NCBI RefSeq assembly: GCF_000186865.1
Contig: NW_008705561.1
Location: forward strand, 2,569,778 to 2,628,981
DNA length: 59,204 nucleotides
Source: Aureococcus anophagefferens
Lineage: Eukaryota; Sar; Pelagophyceae; Pelagomonadales; Pelagomonadaceae
Reading direction: 5' to 3'
Shown here: piece by piece, positions 8,965-17,697 of the stretch
Layout of the letters: each line of letters begins with the position of its first letter
Position numbering within the stretch: position 1 is the stretch's first letter
Position numbers and translations under genes: made by a program
Notes under the pieces: generated by a model
Told to the model about the DNA's origin: nothing
The model's input: only the letters and a program-made list of their open reading frames with translations
The model's database searches: none

Positions 8965-9684
8965 ATGCGACTCCTGCTCCTGCCGCTCGCCGCCTGCGCG
9001 CTCCGCGCGCCCCTGGGCCGGCGCGAGCTCATCGCCGAGGCCGCGGCCGCGGCGTCCGCCGCGGCCCTGGCGCCGCTCGCGCCCGCCGGCGCCGGTGCGC
9101 CGCGCTGGGCCGAGGGCGACGCCGTGCTGCCGACGGAGCAGCTGGACCCCGGCAAGGTGTTCCGGGACCTCGAGGACGGCTTCGAGGTGGCGTACCCGAC
9201 GCGCAACTGGATGCGCACGCAGCCCCTGCCGGAGCTCCTGGGCGGCGCGCCGTCCAAGGGCACGCGCTTCGCCGCCGCGGACCTCGGCCAGTCCGCGGTC
9301 ATCGCCGTGACGTGCCAGCCGCGCGCGGCGACGCCCGCGTGGCCGAGCCCCGCCGCGAGGCCCGCGAAGGGCGGCGGCGCCGCCGCCGCCGTCGAGGCCT
9401 TCGCGACGCAGCTCCTCGAGGACCGGGCGCAGGAGCTCGCGTGGAGCAGCTGCCGCTTGACGTCCGCGGCGCTCGTCGCGGCGGACCGCGTCGAGTTCGT
9501 CGGCAAGGCCTACTTCGACGTGCCCAACGACGTGCCCATCGTCCGCAAGGAGATCGGCGTGAGCGTGCTCAAGCCCGACCGCATCCTCACGGCCTGGGCG
9601 TCCGCGCCCGTCGACACGATCGCCGCGAACGACGAGGTCTCCCGCTTCCTCCCCGCGATCATCGCGACCTTCCGCGCGACCTAG
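8965..9684 (+). CDS. PsbP-like thylakoid lumen protein
   Basis: 239 aa, one exon. The N-terminus begins MRLLLLPLAACALRAP, then GRRELI followed by an Ala-rich hydrophobic stretch ending in AGAGAP. This is an ER signal, then a transit region, then a twin-arginine lumen signal, as expected for import through four plastid membranes into the thylakoid lumen. The mature part has VFRDLEDGFEVAYPTRNWMR, the hallmark opening of PsbP/PPD proteins. It ends with strands reading VGKAYFDVPNDVP and ILTAWASAP. PsbP relatives assist photosystem II or I assembly; which one cannot be told. The start was chosen over an upstream in-frame ATG because it opens the signal peptide. Confidence 0.65.
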   Translation: MRLLLLPLAACALRAPLGRRELIAEAAAAASAAALAPLAPAGAGAPRWAEGDAVLPTEQLDPGKVFRDLEDGFEVAYPTRNWMRTQPLPELLGGAPSKGTRFAAADLGQSAVIAVTCQPRAATPAWPSPAARPAKGGGAAAAVEAFATQLLEDRAQELAWSSCRLTSAALVAADRVEFVGKAYFDVPNDVPIVRKEIGVSVLKPDRILTAWASAPVDTIAANDEVSRFLPAIIATFRAT

Positions 9685-9753
9685 GGCCGGGCCTCGGGGC
9701 GCGCGTGTACAGTGGAACCCCCCGAAACGACACCGTCGAGCGAGGTCGGGTGA

Positions 9754-10692
9754 CTACACGAGGGCGGTCGGGCGCGCGTCGTCCGGCGGCCGATCCGGCG
9801 GCCGATCCGGCGCCTCGCGGTCGACGAGCTCGACGGCTTTCTCGGCCTCGGCCCGTCGTCGCGCGGCGCCGCGGAGGCCGCGGGCGAGGCGGCACCAGTC
9901 GCCCGCGAGCGCCGTGGATCCCAGGAGGACCGTGCTCGAGATCACGACCGTCGCGTAGGCGTCCCAGCGCGCGCCGTTGAGCCGCGGGTCCAGCAGGACC
10001 GCCAGACCGAGGGCGATGGACGTCACGGAGCGGATGCAGTCCGCGAGGACGTGGCTGAAGGCGCTGCACATGTTCATGTCGTCGGCCGACCGCGCGAGCG
10101 CCGGCGCCTCGCCGTCGCCGCCGTCGCCGCGGTCCCAGGTCCGCAGCATGACGCCCGACGCGCGGTCGCCGATGCCGTCGTCGTCGTCGTCCCAGGTCCG
10201 GAGCATGACGCCCCGGTCCTCGCCGTCGTCCGCGGACTCGCCCGCGGCGGCGCCGCCGTCGCCGTCGACGAAGACGCGGAACGCGAAGACGGCCGCGGCG
10301 TCGAAGACCAGGCCGAAGACGCCGAAGGCGAGGACGACCGCCGCGTCCAGGTCGTCGTCGAGATCGCGCGCGAGCAGGTCGCGCACCGCGCCCGCGAGGC
10401 CCCAGGCCGTCACGCCGTAGAGGACGACGATGGACGCGCAGCTCGTCGCGAGCGCGCGCCGCGCGCCGCCGTCGCCCGCGCCGCCGCCGTCGGCCGTCGC
10501 GCAGGCGCCCCAGAGCGACCCGGCGTAGGTCAGCGTGTCGACGGCCATGGACGCGCAGTCCACGAGCAGCGCGTTGCTGTGGGCGTAGAGCGCGAAGAAG
10601 AACTGGACGAACGCGATGAGCGAGAAGAGCGCGATGACGACGCTCAGCGTCTTCACCTGCCCGCTGCAGCGCTCGGCGCAGCAGGCCGCCAT
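9754..10692 (-). CDS. Cation diffusion facilitator (CDF/ZnT)-like membrane protein
   Basis: 312 aa, one exon. Six hydrophobic segments can be seen: about residues 16-36, 41-60, 85-105, 120-140, 205-225 and 235-255. The second contains NALLVDCASMAVD and the fifth SHVLADCIRS, the positions of the two halves of the CDF metal site. The usual first-site His/Asp of helix 2 appears as Ser (SMAVD), so the metal site is atypical. An acidic cytosolic loop between segments 4 and 5 contains a duplicated GVMLRTWD motif. Likely a metal or cation exporter, unconfirmed. Confidence 0.6.
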   Translation of the reverse strand: MAACCAERCSGQVKTLSVVIALFSLIAFVQFFFALYAHSNALLVDCASMAVDTLTYAGSLWGACATADGGGAGDGGARRALATSCASIVVLYGVTAWGLAGAVRDLLARDLDDDLDAAVVLAFGVFGLVFDAAAVFAFRVFVDGDGGAAAGESADDGEDRGVMLRTWDDDDDGIGDRASGVMLRTWDRGDGGDGEAPALARSADDMNMCSAFSHVLADCIRSVTSIALGLAVLLDPRLNGARWDAYATVVISSTVLLGSTALAGDWCRLARGLRGAARRRAEAEKAVELVDREAPDRPPDRPPDDARPTALV

Positions 10693-10786
10693 GGCGCCGT
10701 CGCAGCGGGCGCTGCGGCCCGAGCGGCGCGGGCGCCCCCTCAGTCGTGAACTGATTGGATAGCTCGTTGAAGCAATATTGCCTTTT

Positions 10787-11629
10787 TTAGCCGTCGATCT
10801 CGAGCGTGCGGGACGCGTCGAGGTCCGGGTCCGGCGGGACCACCAGCGACGCGCGCTCCTCGGGCCGCGCGGCGCCGCCGCGGTAGACCGCCGCGCGCGC
10901 GGCCAGCGCCGCGGCGGCGGCCGCGGCGCACCGCCGGAGCGCGCCGCGCGCGCAGGAGAGGCCGCAGGCGACGAAGCCGACGAGGACGAAGACGGAGAGC
11001 GACTGCGCGTAGAAGTTGCGCATGGGCGCCTCGGACGCGTGGGGCCGCCGGTCCCGGGACCACCGCTGCGGCCGCCGCGCGCGCGCCTCGCGGGCGGCCT
11101 CGTAGGGCCGCGGGGCCGTGGGCCGCGGGCGCGGCGCGGGCGCGGGCCCGGGCGTCGGTCGGGGCGCCGTCGGCCGCGCCGTCGTCGGCGCGTAGGTCGG
11201 CGCGTCGCAGGGCCGGGGGAGGTCCGCGCCCGCGGGCAGGACCGTGTAGGCCTTCTTGTCCTTCGACGACACCCAGCGGTAGCCGAGGCAGGCGCAGGCG
11301 TCGTAGCAGTTGCAGTCCGAGAGGCTGAACTGGAAGTCCGCGGCGACGAGCGCGGCGCCGAGGCGCAGCGCGCACGTGCCCCAGCAGTCGCCCGGCGCCA
11401 GGACTTTGCCAAAGTCGTCGCGCGTGGACGCGTCGTAGGACGTGTTGTGCCGCGCGTTGTAGCGCTCGATCTCGGCCACGTCCATGGGGTCGATCCAGAT
11501 GGCCTCGCCGTCGCCGCCGTTGCAGCGGCCCACGGCGAGCACGTCGTAGATCGCGTAGGTGTCCGTGCTCGTCGTGTCCGGATCCGTAGCGAAGGCGACG
11601 GCGACGAGGGCAGCCATCAACGGGCGCAT
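10787..11629 (-). CDS. Unrecognised secreted type I membrane protein
   Basis: 280 aa. A signal peptide (MRPLMAALVAVAFA) is followed by a ~120-residue ectodomain with eight or more cysteines (WGTCALRL, CNCYDACACLGYRW). A Thr/Pro/Arg-rich stalk (YAPTTARPTAPRPTPG), one membrane span (SLSVFVLVGFVACGLSC) and a short acidic tail follow. No family was recognised. The start was placed at the ATG of the signal peptide rather than ten codons upstream. It shares its strand with the CDF gene, whose start is 94 bp downstream. Confidence 0.6.
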   Translation of the reverse strand: MRPLMAALVAVAFATDPDTTSTDTYAIYDVLAVGRCNGGDGEAIWIDPMDVAEIERYNARHNTSYDASTRDDFGKVLAPGDCWGTCALRLGAALVAADFQFSLSDCNCYDACACLGYRWVSSKDKKAYTVLPAGADLPRPCDAPTYAPTTARPTAPRPTPGPAPAPRPRPTAPRPYEAAREARARRPQRWSRDRRPHASEAPMRNFYAQSLSVFVLVGFVACGLSCARGALRRCAAAAAAALAARAAVYRGGAARPEERASLVVPPDPDLDASRTLEIDG

Positions 11630-11799
11630 CGTCTCGATTGGTGACCAAGCCTCGTGCAACGAAGAAATGTCTTGCTACCGCCGGGCTGCAGGCCACGAAG
11701 GCATTGCCTAGACCTCACCTTCTAAATTTAGAGGTGCGGCTGTGCATCATCTGTGCATCTTCCCCTCAAGCCCCCCTCAAGCCAAAGTGTGACGGCGCG

Positions 11800-12794
11800 A
11801 TGTTCCGCTTCGCGCGCCTTGCGCCGAGAGCGTCGCGCTGCGCGAGACCGCTGGCCACCTACGCGTCGCCGCCCGGCGGCCACCCGCCGCAGAGCGACCT
11901 GCTGACGTCGCGCGCGAAGTTCACGGAGGCGTACGCGATGATCCCGCGCGGCGTCCTGCGCGACATCGTCACGTCGCCGCTGCCGAACTGGGAGCGCACG
12001 CGCAGCTGGATCCTCGCGCGGCCGCTGAGCGGCTTCGCGGAGACCTTCTCCCAGTACGTCGTCGAGGTCGCGCCCGGCGGCGGCTCCGACGCGCCGGAGC
12101 CGAACGACGCGGCCGAGGGGGCGCTCTTCGTGCTCCGCGGATCCCTCGCGCTGACCCACGGCGGCGAGACCCACGCCATGGAGGCCGGCGGCTTCGCCTT
12201 CGTCCCGCCCGGCGCGCGATGGGCGCTGAAGAACGCCGGCGACGACGACGCGGCGTTCGTCTGGGTGCGGAAGCGCTACGAGCCGGCCCCGAACACGCCC
12301 GCGCCCGAGTTCTTCGTCACGAGCGACGCCGCGACGCCGCGCACGCCCATGCCCGACACGAACGGCGCCTGGGCGACGACGCGCTTCGCGCGTCGCGCCG
12401 CGTCTCTTGCTTCTCTTTTTCGCGGCGGCCGGAGACGTCTTTTTCCGCAGGTCGCGTCGGACGACCTCCGCCACGACATGCACTGCAACATCGTCACCTT
12501 CCAGCCCGGCGCCGTCATCCCCTTCCTCGAGACGCACGTCATGGAGCACGGCCTCTACGTCCTCGAGGGCAAGGCCGTCTACAACGTCAACGGCGACTGG
12601 ATCGAGGTCGAGGCCGGTGGCCGCCCGGCGTCGCCGCGCGCGCGAACGCGCGCCTCCCGACGCGCGACCCCCGCGCAGGCGACTTCATCTGGATGCGCGC
12701 CTTCTGCCCCCAGGCCTGCTACGCCGGCGGGCCCGGCGAGTTCCGCTACCTCCTCTACAAGGACGTCAACCGCCACGCGAAGCTACCCTTCTAG
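11800..12794 (+). CDS. UGLYAH: (S)-ureidoglycine aminohydrolase
   Basis: Three exons (11800-12387, 12451-12616, 12679-12794) give 289 aa. The product has two cupin halves like bacterial and plant ureidoglycine aminohydrolase, which releases ammonia from ureidoglycine in the allantoin pathway. Key stretches are GALFVLRGSLAL with FAFVPPGARW in the first cupin. In the second are MHCNIVTFQPGAVIPFLETHVMEHGLYVLEG (metal ligands E, H, Q/H) and, across the last junction, EVEAGDFIWM. An N-terminal Arg/Ala leader suggests organelle import. Intron 1 (63 nt) appears to use a GC 5' site, chosen only because it keeps frame; intron 2 (62 nt) is GT-AG. Supports use of purines as a nitrogen source. Confidence 0.85.
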
Positions 12795-13274
12795 CCGAGG
12801 TTAATCGGTGTTTTCATTGTACCCAACGCGACGGAGGTGTTCGGAGTCGACGTGAACCGCCCCGGGGCGTCCCCTGCGCCATCGTGCGCCAACACACGAT
12901 GCCGACGGCCGCGTGCGCGCGTAGACCGCGGCTTTCAGCGCCGCAGCCGCAAGCGCGGTGGCAAGTCGACCGCGTCCGAGGCGCCGGCCAAGACGCGGAC
13001 CGTGTCCAAGGCGAAGGCCAAGCCGGCGGCGAGAAGGCGCCGGCCAAGAAGAAGGCCAACCCGCGCCCGCCTAGGCCGCCTTCGCGGTCCCGCGGCCGCG
13101 GCCGCACGGTGCGGTCTTCGACGCGTAGGACGCGTCGCCGCGCGCGACGGGGCGCGCGGGCGTAGGGGCTAGTAGGCCGACGAGGTCCGAGGTCCGCGCG
13201 CGGTCGCGGCCGCATGGCGTTCGAAGCCGATGGTCTGATCAAGCCCCCCCCATCATCTTTTGTCCGGATCGCCG
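12795..13274 (+). other. Spacer with a possible Lys/Ala/Arg-rich coding remnant
   Basis: Between 12837 and 13165 two overlapping frames each read as lysine/alanine-rich protein (SKRGGKSTASEAPAKTRTV in one, EKAPAKKKANPRPP in the next). This looks like a linker-histone-like tail broken by one frameshift. The start, frame and gene status are all uncertain, so no gene is called. Confidence 0.3.
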
Positions 13275-13613
13275 ATGAAGCTCGTCCTGCTCGCTTTTGC
13301 GACCGGCGTCTCGGCGCGCCTCGGCTCGGAGCCGTCGGCCCTCATGACCTTCCTGACAGACGTCGTCGAGACCGACGTCGAGGCCCTCCGGGAGCGCTTC
13401 GACGTGGACGTCGCGGGCGCGGACGTTCGTCGTCGCCTCAAGTCGTGCAGCGACGCCGACATCTTGTTTTGCGAAGACAACCTCTACACCGTGAGTTGCG
13501 GTGCCTTCTCAGAGGAGAGTAACAAGGTCTGCAAGTATGACGGCGATTCGGTCTGCTGCGCCAAATCCAAGGGCGATTGCTCGAAAGCGAGGACATCAAA
13601 TAGCTCGAAATAG
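13275..13613 (+). CDS. Small secreted cysteine-containing protein
   Basis: 112 aa. A short signal peptide (MKLVLLAFATGVSA) is followed by a helix-like segment (SALMTFLTDVVETDVEALRE). A C-terminal module has six cysteines (LKSCSDADILFCEDNL, VSCGAF, KVCKYDGDSVCCAKS). The cysteine spacing suggests a compact disulfide-bonded domain. No family recognised. The start is the second in-frame ATG because it opens the signal peptide. Confidence 0.55.
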   Translation: MKLVLLAFATGVSARLGSEPSALMTFLTDVVETDVEALRERFDVDVAGADVRRRLKSCSDADILFCEDNLYTVSCGAFSEESNKVCKYDGDSVCCAKSKGDCSKARTSNSSK

Positions 13614-13640
13614 GGACTGGAAAAGCAGCACCTGCAGCTG

Positions 13641-14028
13641 CTGGAAGAACTGGAGGAGGTGGAACTGCAGCAAGTGCACCTGGAGCAGGTAGAACTCGAG
13701 CAGCTAGGACTGGAGCTGCAGGTAGAGCAGCGCCTGGAACAGGCGCTCCGGTCGTCCGCAGCGGCGCCGCTAAAGGGCATAGACCTGGAGCTGCTGGAAG
13801 AACTGGAGGAGGTGGAACTGCAGCAAGTGCACCTGGAGCAGGTAGAACTCGAGCAGCTAGGACTGGAGCTGCAGGTAGAGCAGCGCCTGGAACAGGCGCT
13901 CCGGTCGTCCGCAGCGGCGCCGCTAAAGGGCATAGACCTGGAGCTGCTGGAAGAACTGGAGGAGGTGGAACTGCAGCAAGTGCACCTGGAGCAGGTAGAA
14001 CTCGAGCAGCTAGGACTGGAGCTGCAGG
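13641..14028 (+). repeat. 153-bp perfect tandem repeat, about 2.5 copies
   Basis: Units start at 13641, 13794 and 13947; the third is partial. The copies look identical base for base. The period is 51 codons, so frames stay open on both strands. The plus frame gives a leucine/glutamate coiled-coil (LEELEEVELQQVHLEQ). A minus-strand frame begins MQQELQRLRDRVAQLQ near 14099 and continues as Pro/Ala/Val repeats. Neither frame can be chosen as the true one. Confidence 0.85.
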
Positions 14029-14179
14029 CAGAAGATCCGAACCATCCCCCTGGAGCTGAGCCACACGATCTCGCAGGCGCTGCAGCTCCTGCTGCATACT
14101 AAAACGATCAACGCGGGTCGCGAGGAGCGTATGGCGTCCATTTCGACGTCGGCGCGGGCGCGCGGCGAGCCGCCACGAG

Positions 14180-14749
14180 AACATCGGCGGCTGGGACGTG
14201 TCCCAGGTGACGACCATGGCCTCCCTGTTCAAGGAGCTCCAGGCCTTCAACCAACCCATCGGCGGCTGGGACGTGTCGAAGGTGACGGACATGGGCTACG
14301 CGTTCCAGGTGACCGCCGCCTTCGACCAGGACATCAGCGCCTGGGACGTGTCCAAGGTGACGAACATGAACCAAGCGTTCTACGGCACCACCGCCTTCGA
14401 CCAAGACATCGGCGGTTGGGACACGTCGAAGGTGACGGGCATGAGCGGCACGTTCTCCGAAGCTGCCGCCTTCGACCAGGACATCAGCGCCTGGGACACG
14501 TCGAAGGTGACGAACATGGGCTACGCGTTCTCCGAAGCTGCCGCCTTCGACCAGGACATCAGCGCCTGGGACGTGTCCAAGGTGACGGACATCCCCAATG
14601 ATTTCGGCGGCTTCTTGTCGGGCATGACGTATATGTTCCACGAATCGGGTCTTCAGTCGTGCCCGGACTGGGCCTTCGGCAATTGCGCGAGCGGCCCCTG
14701 CGACTTCGACGACTGCGACACTGGCCGTGGATATGCATACTACTACTAG
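14180..14749 (+). pseudogene. BspA-like DUF285 repeat protein, 5'-truncated
   Basis: Six tandem 25-residue units of the form ISAWDVSKVTNMxxAFxxTAAFDQD (75-bp period) are followed by a cysteine-containing tail ending in RGYAYYY. This is the DUF285/BspA surface-repeat family, which is common in phytoplankton. The first unit starts abruptly at 14180 with no ATG or signal peptide. The only in-frame ATG near the front (14216) lies inside unit 1. So this is a 5'-truncated fragment or the last exon of a gene whose front is missing. Both flanks are repeats. Confidence 0.65.
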
Positions 14750-14754
14750 ATGCC

Positions 14755-15085
14755 TCCATCAACGAAAACATGACGACGAGACGAGACGAGAAAGACGAGA
14801 TGAGGACGACGAGATGAGAACGAGAAGAGAGGACGATGAGAACATGACGACGAAACGAGAAAGACGAGATGAGAACGACGAGATGAGAACGACGAGATGA
14901 GAACGACGAGATGAGAACGAGAAGAGGACGAGGAGAACACGACGACGAGAGAACACGACGACGAGATGAGAACGACGAGATGAGAACGCGAAGAGGACGA
15001 CGAGAACACGACGACGAGATGAGAACGACGAGATGAGAACGAGATGAGAACGAGATGAGAACGACGAGAACACGACGACGACGAC
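14755..15085. repeat. GATGAGAACGAC-type microsatellite
   Basis: About 330 bp of 6-, 12- and 15-mer variants of GAGATGAGAACGAC and GAACACGACGAC. The open frames on the minus strand (Ser/Arg/Val-rich) are by-products of the repeat. Confidence 0.9.
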
Positions 15086-15263
15086 CTCGCGGCTGCTCCG
15101 GCACCGCGCGGACGCCGCCCGGCGACGTCCGCCCTCGGACGCCGCCGCCGACGCCGACGCACCGCGCGTCGGCGTCGGCTCCACAACACCGCGTGCGCGT
15201 GCTCGCCTCCGCGAGTCTGCCGGCTCAAGTGCGAGAGTTCGGGCGCGTACGTTCCCCTCCACC

Positions 15264-15315
15264 NNNNNNNNNNNNNNNNNNNNNNNNNNNNNNNNNNNNN
15301 NNNNNNNNNNNNNCN
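15264..15315. other. Assembly gap (N), about 50 bases
   Basis: Run of N following the microsatellite; one called base (15314) lies inside its right edge. The 280 bp after it (to 15598) hold no recognisable gene. Confidence 0.98.
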
Positions 15316-15598
15316 TAGGTGCGGGAGCCGTCAGCTACGCCAGGCCCGTGCACCACGCCGCATTCTCAGGAGCCTGCGCGTAGGCGGGGTGTGTCGCCTA
15401 ATGCGCTAGAGAGAGAGCCTGCCCGAGGCCGGCGCGAGCCCCAGGCGACGCGCGGAACTTCACCAAACTTTAGTGCGTGCATTGGTTCTCTCAACGTCGC
15501 GACCTCGCCACCGCAACGAGCGTCCGTCCCTTTACCGCCAGAGGCACCAGCGCAAGGGCGGACGGGTTCCACGACCTCGTCGAGAGCCGTCGACCGCC

Positions 15599-17422
15599 AT
15601 GGCGCCGCCGACGAACGCCGCGCCGCGCCGCGGCGACTCCTTCGACGAGGTCAAGGACGACGAGGTCAAGGAGGACGACCATCGGTCCCAGTTCGCGCTC
15701 CGGCGCGCGGCCCTCAGCGGCCTCGTGCGCTCCCTCGACGGCGCGGACGTGGAGATCGCCGTGCCGCCCAAGGCGCCGCCGGCCATCGCGCGCGTCATCG
15801 CGCACGTCGGCGTCGGCGGCTTCAGCCGGAGCCACCTCTCGTACGCGACGGACCGGCTGCTCCGGTCGTCGCCGGCGCCCTGGGGCATCACGGGCGTCGG
15901 CCTGATGCCCTGGGACGCGAAGATGTGCAAGACGCTCCGGGACCAGGACATGCTCTACACGCTCGTCATGCAGGACGACGCGGCGAAATCCGCGCGCGTC
16001 GTCGAGGCCATCACGGACTTCGTCTTCGTGCCCGAGGACACGCGCGCCTTCGAGACGCTCGCTTCGGACCCGCGCCTCAAGATCATCTCGCTGACGGTGA
16101 CGGAGAAGGGCTACTACCAGGACGTCGCGACGGGCGACCTCGACCTGCGGAACGCGCTGATCAAGCAGGACGTGTCTGAGTGGCACTACGCCGGGAGCCT
16201 GCAGAAGCCGCGCACGGCCTTCGGCTTCATCTGCGCCGTGCTCCAGCGGCGGCGGTCCGCGGGCCTGCCGGCGGTGACCGTGCTCTCCTGCGACAACCTG
16301 CCGCTCAACGGCGACCTGTGCCGGCGGGCGACGCTGCGCTTCGCGGCGGCCTGCGACGCGGAGTTGGCGAAGTGGATCGACCGGCACGCGACGTTCCCCA
16401 ACTCCATGGTCGACCGCATCACGCCGGCGACGGAGGACGCGCACCGCGACGCGCTCGCGGCGGATTTCGGGGTGCGGGACGCGTGGCCCGTCGTCTCCGA
16501 GCGCTTCGCGCAGTGGGTCGTCGAGGACGCCTTCGTCGCCGGGCGGCCGGACTGGGACGCCGCCTTCGGCGACGACAACGAGGACGAGTCCGTGCTCTTC
16601 GTCGAGGACGTCGAGCCCTACGAGACCATGAAGCTCCGATTGCTCAACAGCGGCCACAGCGCGCTCGCGGCCGTCGGGCTGCTCCTGGGCCACCGGCTCG
16701 TCCACCTGAGCCTCGCGGACCCGGACGTCCTCGGCTTCCTCGGCGCCTACATGCGCCAGGTCGCGCGCACGCTCGGCCCCGTGCCCGGCGTGGACCTCGC
16801 GCGCTACCAGGCGAAGCTCATCGACCGCTTCGCGAACCCGACGATCGCCGACACGCTCGCGCGGCTGGCCTCCGACGGGTCCCAGAAGTTCAAGTCGACG
16901 CTCGAGCACGCGCTGCTCGTGCTCCGCCGCGAGCAGCCGACGCGCGCGCCGACGCTCGTCGCCCTCGCGCTCGCGTGCTTCCTCCGGGCCTGCGCGACGC
17001 AGGTCGACGAGCGGGGCGCCGCGTACCCGCTCGAGGACCCGCGGAAGGGCGAGCTCGCGGAACCGGCGCGGAAGGCCGTCGCCGGCGACGCCGGCGGCGC
17101 CAAGGACTTCCTGTCGCTGGTCTTCGGCGACGCGGTCGCGTCGTGGGCCGCGCTCGTCGACGCCGTCGCCGCGGCCAACGGCCTCGTGTCCGCCGAGGGC
17201 CTCCGCGCGGCGCTGCGCATCGCCGTCAAGCAGGACCGCGACGACCCGCTCCCGCGCACGACGTCGCGCCTCTCGCGCACGGACAGCGGCCTGCCGCCGC
17301 GCGTCGCGTCGACGCTGTCCCGGAGCGACTCCGCGGACGCCGTCGCGTCGTTCCTCCCGGACTTCGACCGGTCCCTCTCCCTGAACCGGGACATCTCCAA
17401 CAGCAGCGACCTCTTCTTCTGA
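15599..17422 (+). CDS. Mannitol 2-dehydrogenase-like polyol dehydrogenase, copy 1
   Basis: 607 aa, one exon. It belongs to the long-chain mannitol dehydrogenase family (NAD-binding domain plus helical C-terminal domain), whose members interconvert mannitol and fructose or sugar acids. The nucleotide-binding loop is HVGVGGFSRSHL (about residues 66-77). The catalytic triad of the family is intact in KLRLLNSGH as Lys345, Asn350 and His353. Usual members are about 490-540 aa. This one has an acidic N-terminal extension and a C-terminal Ser/Arg tail (LPRTTSRLSRTDSG, SLSLNRDISNSSDLFF), possibly phosphorylated. No intron at the site occupied by an introner element in copy 2; the empty site GTGCTCCA is at 16238-16245. 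Confidence 0.85.
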   Translation: MAPPTNAAPRRGDSFDEVKDDEVKEDDHRSQFALRRAALSGLVRSLDGADVEIAVPPKAPPAIARVIAHVGVGGFSRSHLSYATDRLLRSSPAPWGITGVGLMPWDAKMCKTLRDQDMLYTLVMQDDAAKSARVVEAITDFVFVPEDTRAFETLASDPRLKIISLTVTEKGYYQDVATGDLDLRNALIKQDVSEWHYAGSLQKPRTAFGFICAVLQRRRSAGLPAVTVLSCDNLPLNGDLCRRATLRFAAACDAELAKWIDRHATFPNSMVDRITPATEDAHRDALAADFGVRDAWPVVSERFAQWVVEDAFVAGRPDWDAAFGDDNEDESVLFVEDVEPYETMKLRLLNSGHSALAAVGLLLGHRLVHLSLADPDVLGFLGAYMRQVARTLGPVPGVDLARYQAKLIDRFANPTIADTLARLASDGSQKFKSTLEHALLVLRREQPTRAPTLVALALACFLRACATQVDERGAAYPLEDPRKGELAEPARKAVAGDAGGAKDFLSLVFGDAVASWAALVDAVAAANGLVSAEGLRAALRIAVKQDRDDPLPRTTSRLSRTDSGLPPRVASTLSRSDSADAVASFLPDFDRSLSLNRDISNSSDLFF

Positions 17423-17697
17423 CGGCAGAGGCCCCTCGATCGATCAACCCTCGCTCCCAAAGTAACCGCGTGCACGCGTCGTACTCGCGCCCGGACGACG
17501 TCAAGGGTGTCGGCGGGCGCATCTTGGCCCGCACTTTCGACGTGGAGGACTTGAGAAGGAGCGCCCAGCTGCGCGACCCGAAACGCGTCGCGTCTTACGC
17601 CGTACGCCTCCGGCGTCCCACGGTCGTGTGCAGAGCGACCATACGCGACACCGAAACGACCATCCCACGTTCGCCAACACCTCCGCCCTCCGCAAGC

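Noticed and set aside
12388..12450. UGLYAH intron 1 as a further introner element
   Set aside because: No inverted ends, no clear target duplication and no similarity to families A, B or C.
13641..14028. CRISPR-like array
   Set aside because: Units are 153-bp coding-type repeats with no unique spacers, in a eukaryotic genome.
14108..14641. Minus-strand frame across the DUF285 repeats (HVPGADVLVEGG repeats)
   Set aside because: It is the complement of the well-recognised WDVSKVT repeat, whose plus-strand reading is a known family.
14559..15262. Minus-strand Ser/Arg/Val frames
   Set aside because: Generated by the microsatellite; no protein-like composition.
16180..17697. Upstream extension of the RING-dehydrogenase frame through the first dehydrogenase
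   Set aside because: The extension is a shadow frame of the upstream gene, Arg-rich without domain sense; the ATG at 17698 precedes the RING directly.
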